Below, piece after piece: positions 48,109 through 60,685 of a stretch of 64,000 bases of DNA; the stretch's first letter is position 1; every line of letters begins with the position of its first letter. Source of the stretch: Jacaranda mimosifolia (taxonomy: Eukaryota > Streptophyta > Magnoliopsida > Lamiales > Bignoniaceae); NCBI GenBank assembly GCA_018894105.1, contig CM032128.1, positions 24,347,001-24,411,000 on the forward strand. Direction: 5' to 3'. The notes under the pieces were generated by a model. It saw nothing but the letters and a program-made list of their open reading frames with translations. It had not been told where the DNA came from and made no database searches. The translations under genes were made by a program, and so were the position numbers.

Positions 48109-49415
48109 TCACAATTAGTTGTAAAAAATAAATTTTTATAAGCATATGCTAAAAATAAATTGGCTACTAAATTTGACCAATGTATTTTTTCAACCTGCAT
48201 ATAAACCAGTTTCAAGAAATATTTGTCATAATAATGACTTTAAACAATATCTATCTAAATTTTAAATTTGATGCATGTATTTGAAAATGTAAAATTTAAA
48301 ATTTCTTTTACTTCCAAATATTTTAGTAGAGGTAACTTACATTATTTGTGTATAATTACACTCAAAATTGATGGTATGATGCAAAAATGTACAATTGAAT
48401 TTCAACAATTAAATCACCCTTATATGGTGCACATATATATGAAACTACTAGAGATCTACTTAGGGGTTGGTGACTAATGGATAAAGTTCTAAGTATATCA
48501 CTTGATAATAATTCAATAATGTTTCTGTTGTTAATAATTTAGTTAGATTAGATGAATGAGTGCATGATGATATTTTTCATCAATATTACATGTTTTTGTC
48601 ATATTTACATTTATGTTATAAAGATAGTTTAAGAGGTCTTTGTGATTTTATACATAAAATAAGATTTTATAACACATAATGGCTAGATTAGCTAGAATAC
48701 AAGAATATAAAATTTTATGTAAAGATCATAGAACTAATTCTAAACTTTTTATTTACACATACTGTAAAGATGTAAATTCATGAAAATTGAGATAGTATTT
48801 CTATACTAGCAATACTTCAAAAGTTCTATAAGAAAAACAAAAAACAATATTAGAATATTTTTGTCCAACTTCTAACCATTTATTGCTTTATTTTATTTGA
48901 AATAGCTAAGTGTTCTATTGAAGATAGATATATACCAAATTTATATAATGTGATTCTAGCTTTGGAGGTTTTTTTTTTTTTTTTTGAAATATTATTAAAA
49001 AAATAGCATTTATTACTGTGATAGGATGCGTTTTAGGTCCTACGCCTAAGTTAGAAATGTTTATGATAACAATGTAAAAATATTTTGAATACATAAAAGA
49101 TGGAGAAATTGACTGAGATATAAAAGAAAAGAAACTTATAAATATTTTAAAAAACTGTATAGTGTTTATGTTAAGAGGGGAGGATGCGCGTGGATCCAAC
49201 ACCTACACAAGCTTTTTAAACAACGGCGAAGTTTGTATGGTATTAAAAGATACCTAATGAGTCAAAGATCATCGTCGGGTTTGAGTTCTGAATGCACTGT
49301 AGAACTCACACTTTACTTATATGACCAACCACCATTGGAGAAAGATGTTGCCAGATTTAATATTTTATAATATTAAAGAGTAATGTGAAATCTTATCTAG
49401 TTCTTTCATGTATAG
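48109..49415. other. AT-rich intergenic DNA
   Basis: No gene or paired element ends were found. A poly-T run (about 48969-48985) precedes a mixed stretch at 49010-49360 of more balanced composition, whose origin I cannot identify. Confidence 0.45.
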
Positions 49416-49423
49416 CTCATGAT

Positions 49424-50122
49424 TAAACCCGGTAAAAAATTACCCAAACCCACAGGTACTCGTGGATATCCAAAAAAATACGGGTAATGGGCCTCATTTT
49501 TTGTACCCAATAAAATACGGGTAATTTTACCCGCCATCTAATTATCCGTCGTTTTTTGGCCCAACCGGTGAGTACCCACCGGTACCTGTAAATAATTATT
49601 TATATTTTAATTTTTAATTTTTCTCTAATTTTTACAACTATTTTGGAAGGTGTGACACTTTTTTTTGTTAATGATATCAACAATATTTAAGTGGTGTTTA
49701 AACTTTTAGCATAAAAAACTTTTGACATATAATGAAATTTAAATTTAAACTTCGAAATGTGATATAACTTAAATTTAATATATGTTTAAATATTTAAGTT
49801 GTAGTTTTCAAACTAAAACATTTGACATGCTTTAAAATATTTGTTCAATATAATATTTGAAATTTGTAGCCTTTTTTATTAATTTTATTTAGGTAGCATT
49901 TAAATAATATTATGTAAATTGAAAAAAAAATATACTAAATTTTCTTTAAATATAAAAAAATTAGTATGGGTACCCATGGGTTACCCATTACTCATAATCA
50001 CGGATAATGGGTCTACTATCTCGTATCCAATAAAAAATGGGTAATTTTACCCGCAGGTAAATTTACCCAATCCATTCTTACCCGCTCTGAGATTACCCGC
50101 GGGTATCCATTTGTCAGGTCTA
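49424..50122. mobile_element. hAT-type non-autonomous element, 699 bp
   Basis: An exact 8-bp duplication CTCATGAT flanks it (49416-49423 and 50123-50130). The ends are TAAACCCGGTAAAAAA and, from the right, TAGACCTGACAAATGG, with ten of the first fourteen positions alike. Both subterminal regions are packed with TACCC/GGGTA units in both orientations (ACCCGCGGGTA is palindromic). The centre is AT-rich and non-coding. This is a typical hAT deletion derivative or MITE. Confidence 0.85.
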
Positions 50123-50130
50123 CTCATGAT

Positions 50131-50556
50131 GTGCTTACAGCCAAGAGTCAACAATTGCATTAGAAAGCGCTTTCAACTGCTAGGAAATGTAAATTGATGG
50201 AGGCCACTGCTCGCCTAAAACTAGGATTTGCATCCATTCGAAAGATTGGTTCGACCAAGAATATTGAAACACGATGTAAAAATGGCAAAGACGACTGTAG
50301 AGTTATTGAAGTAAGGTGAAGGAATTTCCTTGAAACAACATCAAACAACGACCCATAAAAATTATATTTTTTAGTAGAATTTATAAACAAGTATAATAAT
50401 ACAAAAAATGTATCTATATATGTATGTGGAAAAAGCTATCCAAGTAAAATAAATATACATAACTTCACTTTTCTAAGCATTGGAAACAATTTTTGAATTA
50501 AAATATCAAAGTAAGTTGACACTTTGATAATTCAAACTTAACATAAAAGGATAATA
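50131..50556. other. Short intergenic stretch, no gene seen
   Basis: Non-coding sequence between the hAT element and the Ty3/gypsy element. A 76-codon frame on the - strand (50390-50160) has no recognisable motif. Confidence 0.45.
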
Positions 50557-50561
50557 ACTAT

Positions 50562-51396
50562 TGATATGGGGTAGCCCAACAGGCCCAACCCAATACCTCT
50601 CGACCAGACAAGGGATACGATGCGAGGCAACCCAATTACCCACTAGACCCATAACTCAATATGGGCCAACCATGTTATCGACCAGTTCCAACCACTCTGG
50701 GCCTTGATCACCACCCTTGTCGACCAGATTATGGTCGACCATGATCAAAGCTGCTGTATTCAGCACTCAACCAGGAAGACATTTGCATATGACAAAGTGC
50801 CATTCTGTCGACCAGAGTTTATGCAGAAGGCTCATGGACAAGTACTTATCTCGGTCGGTGGGGTCGAGCCGACACGATGGCCCCACTTTCTGCTGCATTG
50901 AATGCTCTGGTAGGTGGTATGTCTTTGCATTAATGGTGCTTGCCACCACCAGTACCACCTTTTCTGCCGCGCCAGGCTAGAGGGCGTCTCCTGCGAACCG
51001 TTTTGTCCTAGGAAGTTGGGGATAGCGTTACTTGGAATAGTACACAAGTTGGAGAAGACGTAAAGGCCCTCAAGCATGGACAAAGGCCCTTTTTGTGCAA
51101 CAAGGGCATCATAGACATATCAATCACGCCAGGAAGGTTATAAATACCCCATTGCCAGCCTTCAGCAAGGTATGCCATTAATCACTAAAAGCCCTCACTC
51201 TTTGCTCTATCCTCTAGTCAATTATACTAACTTGGGAGTCGAAATACCTTAGCTGAGGGCCCCTTAACAAGCCTGATGTTTGCTATTGGTTGCAGGACTT
51301 GACCCTATTGCATTGCCAAGCACTTCTATCGACTAGCTACTTGGTCGATTGGACTGGAATTTAGCCCAACTTACCCCTAAGCTATTTACACCATCA
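50562..51396 (+). repeat. 5' LTR of the Tat element
   Basis: 835 bp, TG...ATCA. It is rich in TCGACC(A) motifs. A TATA-like TTATAAATACCCC stands near 51139, giving a transcription start near 51170. The sequence pairs along its length with 60702-61539. Confidence 0.92.
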
Positions 51397-51400
51397 TTAT

Positions 51401-51418
51401 TTGGCGCCATTTGTGGGA
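51401..51418 (+). promoter_or_regulatory. Primer-binding site of the Tat element
   Basis: TTGGCGCCATTTGTGGGA lies four bases after the 5' LTR. TGGCGCC pairs with the 3' end (GGCGCCA) of a host tRNA, which primes minus-strand synthesis. Which tRNA cannot be decided without a tRNA set. Confidence 0.8.
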
Positions 51419-51440
51419 ATTTGAGTCCGTAACTGAGAAA

Positions 51441-53155
51441 AATGGTTAACACTAGGTGAGTCATTTCTGAAAGAGATTAGAATAGAAAGTCCTTAACCCC
51501 TTCTCCTCAACCCCCAATAAGAACCAGATGTGGCAGGACCCAGCTCCCAGCCGAAATAAATGGTCACCCTGACTATGCCTTAGCTCATGTAGCTGATAAG
51601 TGAGCAGATATTTGCCCAAATTTCTGCTCAACTGTTTACTGCCCTCAATAGAAATAATAACCAGCCCAGACCAGCTGCTAGTGCTACTTCCCAACCTTCT
51701 CAATGCGAGGAGAGGCCGATCGAAAGCTAGGCAACCACCCACCCGATGAGAAGATAGTCTCGGGCGATTCCCAATGGAAAAGCCCGACATAACCCCTAAG
51801 AAGAGGTTGTAGATTCAATAGAACACTGTACTCAACCCCTTCGAGCCCCGTAGTGCGATAGGGTCGAGTGCCCGAGACCTTAGACAAATAGAAACATGTC
51901 TTAAGCTAATCGTGAAGAATGGGTAGAAGTGTCCCACCAGGTGCAACAGTTGAACAGACGACTGGAAGAGATTTCGAAGAGGAACTCCAACAGGAACCCT
52001 TACTATGATAGTGCCACTTGGCTTCATCGAGAGCGAGAGTCCCCATTTGTGTAGGAGATAATCGACGAGCACATTGCTGTTGATGCCAAGGTTCTTACTG
52101 GGCTACCCAGATATAATAGCTCATCAGACCTGAACAAGCACCTGCGATAATTCGAGCATATAGTGCAGCTACAAGAGGCACAACGAGTATATCCATGTCA
52201 AGATGCTGGTCACTATGTTCCAAGGAATTATGCTCAATCGGTTTGTGAAATTGGAGTCTGCGTAATCTACTCATATGACCAGCTATGTAACAAGTTCCTC
52301 CACCAGTTTGCTTGTCGGAGAAAGGTGAAGCTTCCACATACCCACTTGCACACCATTAAACAGAACGAGGAAGAGTCCCTTCGCGACTTTTTCACCAAAT
52401 TCAACATCGAGGTTCTGAAGATTGACAGTTCCCGAATCGAGTTTCTGATCGATGTGCTCTTTTTGGGCCTTCACCATAAAGAATGTGCTAATGCCTTGGT
52501 CAGAGAACGACCTAGGATGATGGAGGAATTGCTCGACGTCATGGAGAGATACGTGACACAAGAGGATATGAACAAGCTCAATTATGGCAATCCAAACAGT
52601 GAGAAGAATAAGGGAAAAAAGAAATATGACAGACAGCATAAAGATGGTCATCAATCTCCAATCAAGCATTTCCATAATTATACTCTCCTTAACACTATCA
52701 GAAAGGAGGTGCTGCTCCCCATTAGCACGACAACCTCGTTAAAAAACCTAGGAAGCTGACTGAGACTGAAGACATGAAAAGATTTAAGAAGTACTATCAT
52801 TTCTATAGGCAGAAAGGCTATGACACAGAGGACTGTTTCAATCTTCATGATGAGATTGAAAGACTCATTTGACAAGGGTACTTGAAGAAGTTTGTTAATG
52901 AAAAAGCTAGACAAGAGGTGGGCGTAACCAACCAGACTCCCCATAGAGAAAGATTGGTTAGCCTAAGGAAGGGAGATAAGGGAAAGAAACCTGCCCATGA
53001 TCCTCGCCCACCCATCAGAGGAGTAATGGACACCATTGTGGGAAGCTCGACGGGAGGGGATTCAAAGTCAGCCAGAAGTCAGAATCAAAGGAGACTAAAA
53101 TTGACCAAATACTCCTTGGTTGACCAGCGCAGAACCAATCTCTTTCTCTAACTCC
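51441..53155 (+). pseudogene. gag of the Tat element
   Basis: It opens with ATGGTTAACACTAGG (Met-Val-Asn-Thr-Arg, the usual Tat gag start) but meets a stop within six codons. Recognisable gag follows in pieces: 52163-52759 with YDQLCNKFLHQFACRRKVKL, NEEESLRDFFTKFN, then ANALVRERPRMMEELLD and YVTQEDMN. At about 52785-52960 comes the zinc-knuckle-like segment YHFYRQKGYDTEDCFNLHDE followed by a stop at the IERLI position, then KKFVNEKARQEVG. Several stops and shifts show it is dead. Confidence 0.8.
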
Positions 53156-53204
53156 GACCTCTTGCATATCAATAATTAAGGGGCTGACAACAAGCTGGAT
53201 TACC

Positions 53205-53545
53205 CCTTTATGGTATCTATTGAGATAGCCAACTTTGAGGTCAAGAAGGTATTGATTGACAATGGCAGCTCTGCAAATATAATTTTCATGTTGATATTGA
53301 AGAGAACGAACATGGGGAAGCTGGAATTCGAGCTGGTGAAGAACCTACTCGTCGAGTTCGGAGGGTCGAAGATCATACTTGAAGGGTCCATAAACTTGTC
53401 CACTTCCTTTGGTGAGGCCCCTAGGCGAAGAACACCGATGGTTAATAACCTGGTTATTGACATTCCTTTTGCCTATAATGCTATTATTGGACGACCAAAG
53501 CTAAATAATTTGAAAGCCATAGTCTGGACTTATCATATATAGGTC
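53205..53545 (+). pseudogene. Protease domain of the Tat element
   Basis: An open stretch holds the retropepsin active site as VLIDNGSSANIIF, the expected DTGSSA-type motif with Asn for Thr. It ends with the family's AYNAIIGRPKLN block. The frame closes at 53540-53542, before the polymerase region continues in another frame. Identification rests on these two blocks and on position between gag and reverse transcriptase. Confidence 0.82.
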
Positions 53546-53589
53546 AAATTTTTGACCCCTGCTGGAACTGGCGAACTTCTCTGCAACAT

Positions 53590-55090
53590 GAAGGAGGCTT
53601 GGCGCTATTATACATTTCAATCGAGGTGAATGGGCAGAAGGCTCGACCACAGTTGAAACCCTCGGGGGATGTCCCAATAACAGAATCCGATGAGGGGCAT
53701 CAAAGCAAGAAGTGCAAGCTCGATGAGACCAGGATTGAGCCTATCGGAGAGTTCAAGACCATCGAGCTGGAGGCAAGAAACCCTGACAAAACCACTAGAA
53801 TTGGGACTGATCTATGCAGCAACATAGAGTGCCTCATGGTCAATTTCCTCAGAAGAAATGTTGACGCTTTTGCTTGGAAGGCTTCCGACTTACAGGGAAT
53901 CGACCTAAGTGTCATCGTCCATCGCCTAAATGTGGATCCCTTGTTCAAACCAGTGAAATAGAAGACCAGAACTTTTAACGTTGAAATATGCCAAATCATT
54001 GAAGAGTAGGTCAACAAACTTTTAGAGATAGGATATATTGTAGAAATTCGATACCCAAGTTGGCTTTGTAATATAGTCCTTGTCCTTAAAAATGAGGGAA
54101 AGTGATGAATGTGTAATAATTTCACTGATTTGAATAAAGCTTGCCCTAAAGATCCTTACCCCCTGCCTTATATAGATTTATTAGTAGACTTTACTGCTTG
54201 TTGTGATACTTTGAGCATAATGGATGCATTTCAAAGTTATTATCAAATTTTCATGGCACTCAAGGACATGGATAAGACCTCTTTTGTCATCCCCAATGGT
54301 GTGTATTGTTTTCTAGTCATACCTTTTGGGCTCAAAAATACAGGTGCAACTTACTAGAGACTTGTAAACTTTATGTTTAGAAACGAGATCGGTAAAAACA
54401 TGGAGGTCTATGTTGACAACATGATCATCAAAATAGAAAAAGAATAGAATCACTTAACCGACCTTAGCCATACATTCTCAGTATTACGAGCATTTGACAT
54501 GAAGCTCAACCCTAATAAGTGCAAGTTCGGGGCAAAGGGAGGCAAATTTTTGGGTGACATGGTCAGCCAAAGAGGTATTGAAGCAAACACACAAAAAATT
54601 CAGGCCATTTTGGACATTACACCTCATCGAACAATCAGGGACGTTCAGCACCTGGTTGGAAGAATCATAGTGCTGAGGTAATTCATTGCCTGACTAGCCA
54701 ACAAAAGCTTATCGTTCTTCAAAATCCTAAGAAATTTGAGGAACTCGGGCTTCCAATGGATAGAACAATGTGACCAGGTGCTGGTCGAATTAAAGCAATA
54801 CCTTTCAACACCCACGATGCTAGCCAAACCTAAGGTTGGAGAAGTTCTGCACATTTATTTGGCAGTCTCGTCAGTAGTGATCGATTTAGTTTTGGTCTCA
54901 ACCAGAAATGACACCGATCGACCTGTCTACTACAGCAGCAAAGTATTGTAAAGGTCGGAGCACAACTATTTAGAGATTGAAAAATTTGCTCTCGTTTTGG
55001 TCACTACCGCTAGGAAATTGAGGCTTTACTTCTAATCCCACTCCATTGTTGTCCCGATAATCAACTGCTTAAACAAGTATTGTCGAAACC
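53590..55090 (+). pseudogene. Reverse transcriptase and RNase H of Tat element
   Basis: Readable in a single frame with about a dozen stops. RT blocks include FTDLNKACPKDPYPLP, MDAFQSYYQI, VIPFGLKNTGATY followed by a TAG where Gln is expected, and EVYVDNMIIK. The last is the catalytic YVDDM with the second Asp changed to Asn (54418-54420). The thumb/connection has KLNPNKCKFGAKGGKFLG. The first RNase H follows at 54736-55040 (FQWIEQCDQVLVELKQYLS, PVYYSSKVL, NYLEIEKFALVLVTTARKLR). Loss of the second catalytic Asp alone would abolish polymerisation. Confidence 0.85.
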
Positions 55091-55229
55091 CGACACGTCG
55101 GGAAGACTGGCAAAGTCGGCCATCGAGTTAGGGGAGTTTGACATTATGTTTTAGCTCGATTTGCCTTAAAAGCCCAAGTGTTAGCAAATTTTATTGCTAA
55201 AAGACTTGACCTTCCTGACCAACTCAACT

Positions 55230-55600
55230 AGGATCCTTAATGTGGACTTTGCATGTGGATGGTTCAGCAACTTCCTTAGGAGGTGCAATTGGCATCTCCC
55301 TATGTTCTCTACAAGTCGAGGAATATGACTTCACAATCAAACTCTACTACCCTGTTACAAACAATGAAGCAAAATACGAGGCCCTCCTTGCTGGCATGAG
55401 AATGGCAGCAGATAGGGGGAGTCAAGCAGCTGGTAGCCATCACAAATTCACAGCTAGTTACAAAATAGGTCGAAGGAAACTTTAAGGCCAATGAGAGCAC
55501 GATGAGTAAGTATTTGGCTGAGGTCAAAAGATTACAACAGTAGTTCGGGAAATTCACCTTCAGCCAAGTTCCTTGATCGAAGAATGAACGCGCTGACACA
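55230..55600 (+). pseudogene. Second (archaeal-type) RNase H of Tat element
   Basis: WTLHVDGSATSLGGAIGISL carries the first catalytic Asp, and TNNEAKYEALLAGMRMA carries the conserved Glu. A frameshift follows near 55410. Then GNFKANESTM and the tail are spread over other frames. Its presence between the first RNase H and integrase marks the Tat lineage. Confidence 0.82.
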
Positions 55601-55739
55601 ATGTCAAAATTTGCTAGCTCGATAAAGGGAACTAAAGACAGAACAATAACATTTATAGTCACCAACAAACCCACAATAGGTGTTCCCGAACAGAATTTGG
55701 TAGGGTATAATGGAGAAGCAGCGCAATCCTAGCAAGACG

Positions 55740-56815
55740 ATATAAAAGCTTATTTGAAGGAGAGGAAAGTTCCCGTGGATAAAGGCCAAGCACGCAGGCT
55801 CAGAGGTCAAGCAGCCAAGTTCGCCCTCGACGAATATGGTCAGCTTTACAAGAGATCGATTTTCGGACCATTGTTGAGATGTTTGACTCCAGAACAAGCC
55901 CACAAGGTCTTACATGAAGTCCATTCGGGCATTTGTGGCAATCATTTAGGAAGATGATCTCTGGCCTACAAAATCATTAGATATGGGTATTTTGGCCAAC
56001 TTTGCTAAAGGATGCCATCGACTTCGCCAGAAAATGCCCATCTTACTAGGTCCACTCGAACATACCTCACTAATCGACGAAAACGCTGGTGCCCGTTCAG
56101 ATCACATGGTCGTTCGACCAATAGGGGATTGATATAGTCGATTCTTTCCCCAAAACCACAAGTCAACAAAAATTTATAATCATTGCAGTTGAGTACTTTA
56201 TGAAGTGGGTCGAAGCAAAAATAGTCCCCAAGATAACCAACGCGGCCATTAAGAGTTTTGTGTGGAAAAATATTATCTGCCATTTCGGTTTGCCCAAAGT
56301 ATTGATATCTGATAATGGGATGCAGTTCTAGAGTAGGAGCACGAGGAGCTGGTGTGAGAGCCTAGGGATTCAACAACACTTCACCTGAGTTGGAAACCCA
56401 CAAGCTAATGGAAGGAATCAGAGCGAGTTTGGTAGACGACCTTCTCGGGGTGCTTTGGGCATATAGAACCACCCCTCGAACAGATAACTCGATCACAAAT
56501 GACTCTAAAAGAGAATTCGACCTTGAGAAAATTGACGAGTTACGTCAGCAAGCATACACAACAATGCAATGATACAGGTCGAAAATGGCCCAACATTATA
56601 ACAAGGGAGTCCAACCAAGAAACTTCAAAGTGGGGGACTTTGTTCTCAGGAAAGTCGAAGTGTCAAAGAATGTGGGGAAAGTTGATCCAAAATGGGAAGG
56701 CCCTTATGGTTAAAGTAGCAAATCACAATGCTTACTAACTTGCAGATATGACTGGTAACGAGCTCCCTCGACCATTGAACGCTGTGAACTTGAAAAGGTT
56801 TTATGTGTAAAGAGA
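55740..56815 (+). pseudogene. Integrase of the Tat element
   Basis: The zinc-binding end is partly visible: TPEQAHKVLHEVHSGICGNH has the His-His pair, and the Cys pair is lost in a shifted stretch. The core has GIDIVDSFPKTT and FIIIAVEYFMKWVEAK, then GLPKVLISDNGMQF with the second Asp, and VGNPQANG in a neighbouring frame near the catalytic Glu. The C-terminal part ends with a GDFVLRKVE-like segment and LNAVNLKRFYV before the stop near 56810. Several stops and shifts. Confidence 0.8.
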
Positions 56816-56903
56816 CTGAAGCCTACCCTCAACTGTACTAAAGTATCATTTTAGATCAATAAACTACTTATGTTTCTATAGCTACCCACTCCAACCAGCA
56901 CAT

Positions 56904-57260
56904 CAAGGCTTTTTAGCCTAAATTAATAAACGAATTGATCGTTCAAAGTTGACCCCATGGTCAACTCAAGTCGGTTTCAAAGCGTACACCAAGGCCTTTT
57001 AGCCTAAATTAATAAATGAATTGATCGTTCCAATTCGACCCCATAATTGACCCCATGCTATTTCAAACCGCAAAACTAGGGCTTCTTGGCCTAAGTCAAT
57101 GAACAAGTAGATCGATTATGATTGACACCGTGGTCAATCTAGCACAGGCTTCAAGCTGCAAACTAAGGCCTCTTAGTCCACGTCATAAGCGAGTCGACCC
57201 CGCAGTCGACCTCAAAATGATTTCAACAGTAAACTATAGCTCCAATATCAAATTAATAAA
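56904..57260 (+). repeat. 3'-UTR tandem repeats of the Tat element
   Basis: About four units of roughly 86 bp begin near 56904, 56990, 57077 and 57163. Units share CAAGGC(C/T)TTTTAGCCTAA, ATTAATAAA(C/T)GAATTGATCG and a TTGACCCCATGGTC-like block. The first two are close and the others are diverged. They lie just after integrase and before the antisense ORF. Confidence 0.8.
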
Positions 57261-57779
57261 CAAATTGATTACATAGAGTCAACTATTTCAAACTCAACTA
57301 GAATGATATACGGATATTTCGACTACAACGTTGAATGCAAGGATTCGACCACTAAGTCTGCTCATTTGATCACGAAGAACATAACTAAAGTCGGCTAAGT
57401 AGTCAATGATAAATAATATTTCAACATCTATTTTAAAATCGATTAATGTGATACGAATTTCTTGGATTAATTTTCTTATTTTTGTGCCAGTCGATTTTGT
57501 AATCGACTGCGAACTTGTCCAACTCCATCATTAGAAGATTGCGTTGTATAATTTCTTATCTGAGATCGAATTGTTAATCTTGTCATCTATTAATGAAGGG
57601 AAATCGATGAAAATGAAAGCAGAAATAAAAAGGGAAAAGAGAATCAAATACACATTGAGGGACAAAAAATAATTCATTGCATTCAAATGGATTCAATTAC
57701 AAAGTGCACAAATATATCACAAATCAAAACAAGCGCCTTGCAGGGTGACTAAAATGATGAAAATAAAAATGCAGCAGCA

Positions 57780-60280
57780 TAAACCTTCAACTCGACCTAG
57801 CACCTCACCATAAGCTTCTGCAGCGTGTTCAACGCAATGTCTTCGATTTCTTGGTCGAGCTTATCACTTGAAAACACGGGCACAACGTTGATAGGGCCCT
57901 TAACTTCTTGCTCGAGAGCTTTTTCAAATGCTGGTTGATCCACGGAGGTGGGTTGAGAAGGCCCCTCTTTGTCGACCAGAAACGTGGGCCCAGCCAGAGG
58001 AAAGAAATTAGTTGCGTTGACCTTGCCATCCCAAATATTGAATGCAAAGTTGTTGGTGAAGGAAAGTTCGCTGGTTACGTTGGCAAGCCTAACTTGGAGA
58101 CCAGCAGCTACCCCGACCGTAGGTGCGGCGGTAGGCCCTTCTCCAGGAGCATCTCTTCAAGCTGAGGGAGATCCAAATAGTCCGTAAGCTGCTCGGTCTG
58201 TATGGGTTCAGTCGATCTTAGTCCTCGGGTCGAATTTGGTAGCCCAAGTACTCTAGCTGCTTTATGGCCTTCTTGAAGGCCACATTTACTTCGTCAATGG
58301 AGGAGAAGATATTGGCGTCTTGAAACGCCGAGTAGAACATAAATTACTACACAACTTCTTGTTGAATGAGTGGTAGCGTTTTGAAGAACTCGGTCTGAGA
58401 ATAGTTTATGGCCACATTATGTCCGTGTGACCGACCAGAATCATACCTGGCTTGAATATCCAACCTCGCCTTCTACAGAAACTCCTCCGCTTGGCTAATT
58501 GTGGCCACTGCAGCCACGAGTTATGCGTCCATATCCTCGAGCTGCTTGGTCAACTGCTCGATACTTGCATGAGTAGACTCGAGCTGAGTCTTTGCAAGCT
58601 CATTTTCACTATGCTCCTTCTGGAGCTCTTCCTGATCATCCAGAGCTAATTCAGCCCTGTGATAGAAGTGATAGCCCAGCCAGCTGATCTGCAATAGAAG
58701 TGACCTCAGCCCATTTACATAAATGCAAAAGCAAAAATGACTAGCGAACTCTCGAAGAGCGAATAAAACTCGACTAAAAACTTACCATATTGGAATGGTA
58801 CGCCAAGGCTTTCAACGCCCCCGCTTGGGACAACTCCATCATCTTTATTTGGTCGGCTCTAAAGAGCTTGGCCATCATCACGTTCTAGGATGCTGATTCG
58901 ATCGACCTCGAGGACGTCATCGACTAAGAGTCGTGAACTGCCATTTGGGTCCTTAAATAGGGTGAAGAAAGTTGACCAGCGGGAACAACTCCTTGTCAGG
59001 CCGACGTTCGAAGAGATCAAAGTCGATCGATTGTTTAGATGACCCAGCTTGCTCTTTCCTTTTATCGACAGTGATCCTCTTCTGAGCGGGTCTTGTCTGC
59101 TCGATTGCCGACCTCTTCTGGCGCACTGGGGGACTGCTAGTCCCGATAGTATAAGGTCGAGATGATTGAGCAGCAGGAGTGGGTAATGCTACCTGCAGCA
59201 GTGCACTAGCTGAAGGAGCAACCTCTAGTCGAGCAACCCCCTGACGGCGCTTTTGCGCCCTTTGGACCAGTGCCATTGCTTGCTAACGAGTCTAACTCAT
59301 TATCTCTTCTCGATATGCAAAATAACACAAAAAGACACATCAGCATCGACCAGAAAGTAAGGTAAAACTTCTGAAAGACCAATCAAGACATCTACATAGG
59401 CGAGTGTCATTAGGTAGATCAAGCTGAGAAGACGATAAGCCTATCAACACCAAGTTTCTCTCCTCAACATAACATGAGGCCTCTATCTGCCCAAACTCAA
59501 CTAAATCCCTGATAAAGGTGCTGGGCCAGGTTAGGGTCTCATTCCAGGTATCTCGATATGGCCCCTTATCTAACTCCTAGGTATGTTAAATCCGACCCCA
59601 TTCGGGGATTGAACAAAGAAGTAATGGGTTTTCCAATTCTGGCCGAATTAGGAAGAAAGGGTCACTAGAAATTTTTGTTGAGGGTGGGCAGTAAGGTAGT
59701 AATAGCCCGACTCCTCGGTATAACTTTTAGGACATGAGGAGGTGAAACAGATTGCTAAAATTTGCGAAGATTGAGGGTTAGTTTTGAACATGCATCAAAA
59801 CTACAAAGCTGTACAAAGTCGAGAAGTTGTTTGGCAGTAACTAGGTAATGCAAACCTGGAGGCCTGTGAGGAGGTTGACTATTGGTTGGGCAATAGGAAA
59901 CCTAAGCCCACATCTAAGGGCATTCTTGAAAATGGTGATACAACCAACGGGGGATCGGTGCATCTTATCATCGGGCCCAAGGGCAATTAACTTGAATTCC
60001 TGAGGAATATGATACAACCGCTTAAATAGTTCAAGATCCCCATCGGTCACCTTTGATATAATCTCACTATAGTGGTTGGGGGTGAATAGCCAACCACGAG
60101 AAATAGGGGCCCAGCCTCACCCCCGGCAAGAACACAAGTATCATTGGAACTACTGGAGGTCGAGCTATCACTCGAGGACTCGCTAGTCGAGTCACCTTTC
60201 CCCCCGATTAGACCCAGGTCCGATTGAGTTACTTCACTATCACTACCCTAACTACTATTATCACTGAATACCCTCAACAT
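57780..60280 (-). pseudogene. Antisense accessory ORF of the Tat element
   Basis: It is read against gag-pol. An acidic Ser-rich start (ATG 60278-60280, MLRVFSDN) is soon interrupted by a stop. At 60050-59841 comes DLELFKRLYHIPQEFKLIA, then NALRCGLRFPIAQPIVNLL, the conserved core of the 'putative gypsy type transposon' family. At 59276-58953 lies a basic, Ala/Gln-rich linker (AQKRRQG, KRITVDKRK). At about 58700-58200 are coiled-coil pieces (ESTHASIEQLTKQLEDMDA). The function of these proteins is not established. Stops and shifts break the frame. It is convergent with gag-pol and closely resembles the + strand remnant at 2.5-5.1 kb. Confidence 0.75.
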
Positions 60281-60685
60281 TTTGGCGATACTATATGATC
60301 AAGATATAACAAAAATAAAACCCACTCAGAGGATTTCAAGGGACTTACACAGTTTAGGAGTTTAAAGTAGAATGCAGTTAGCTGTGGGAGCAGTAAAATG
60401 GTTAACTAGACCTCATAGAATGCAGTAAAAGTGAAAATGAGGATTTTCACTGTGCCTATTTATAAGACTCAATGCACGGTAACCCAAACAACTGCAATTA
60501 TTACGCAACCATTACCTGATGCTTTATGTGGCCTAATGTAATGGCAACATTAAATACACTGAAACCTTGGTCGACCTTTGAAATCAGAACGACATTAACA
60601 TGCTAGACCCCTCGTCGAGCGTATTCAGTTTCTACAAATCAGCTACTCCTCATTCTTTCTCATCGATAATCTCGATTAGGACTCG

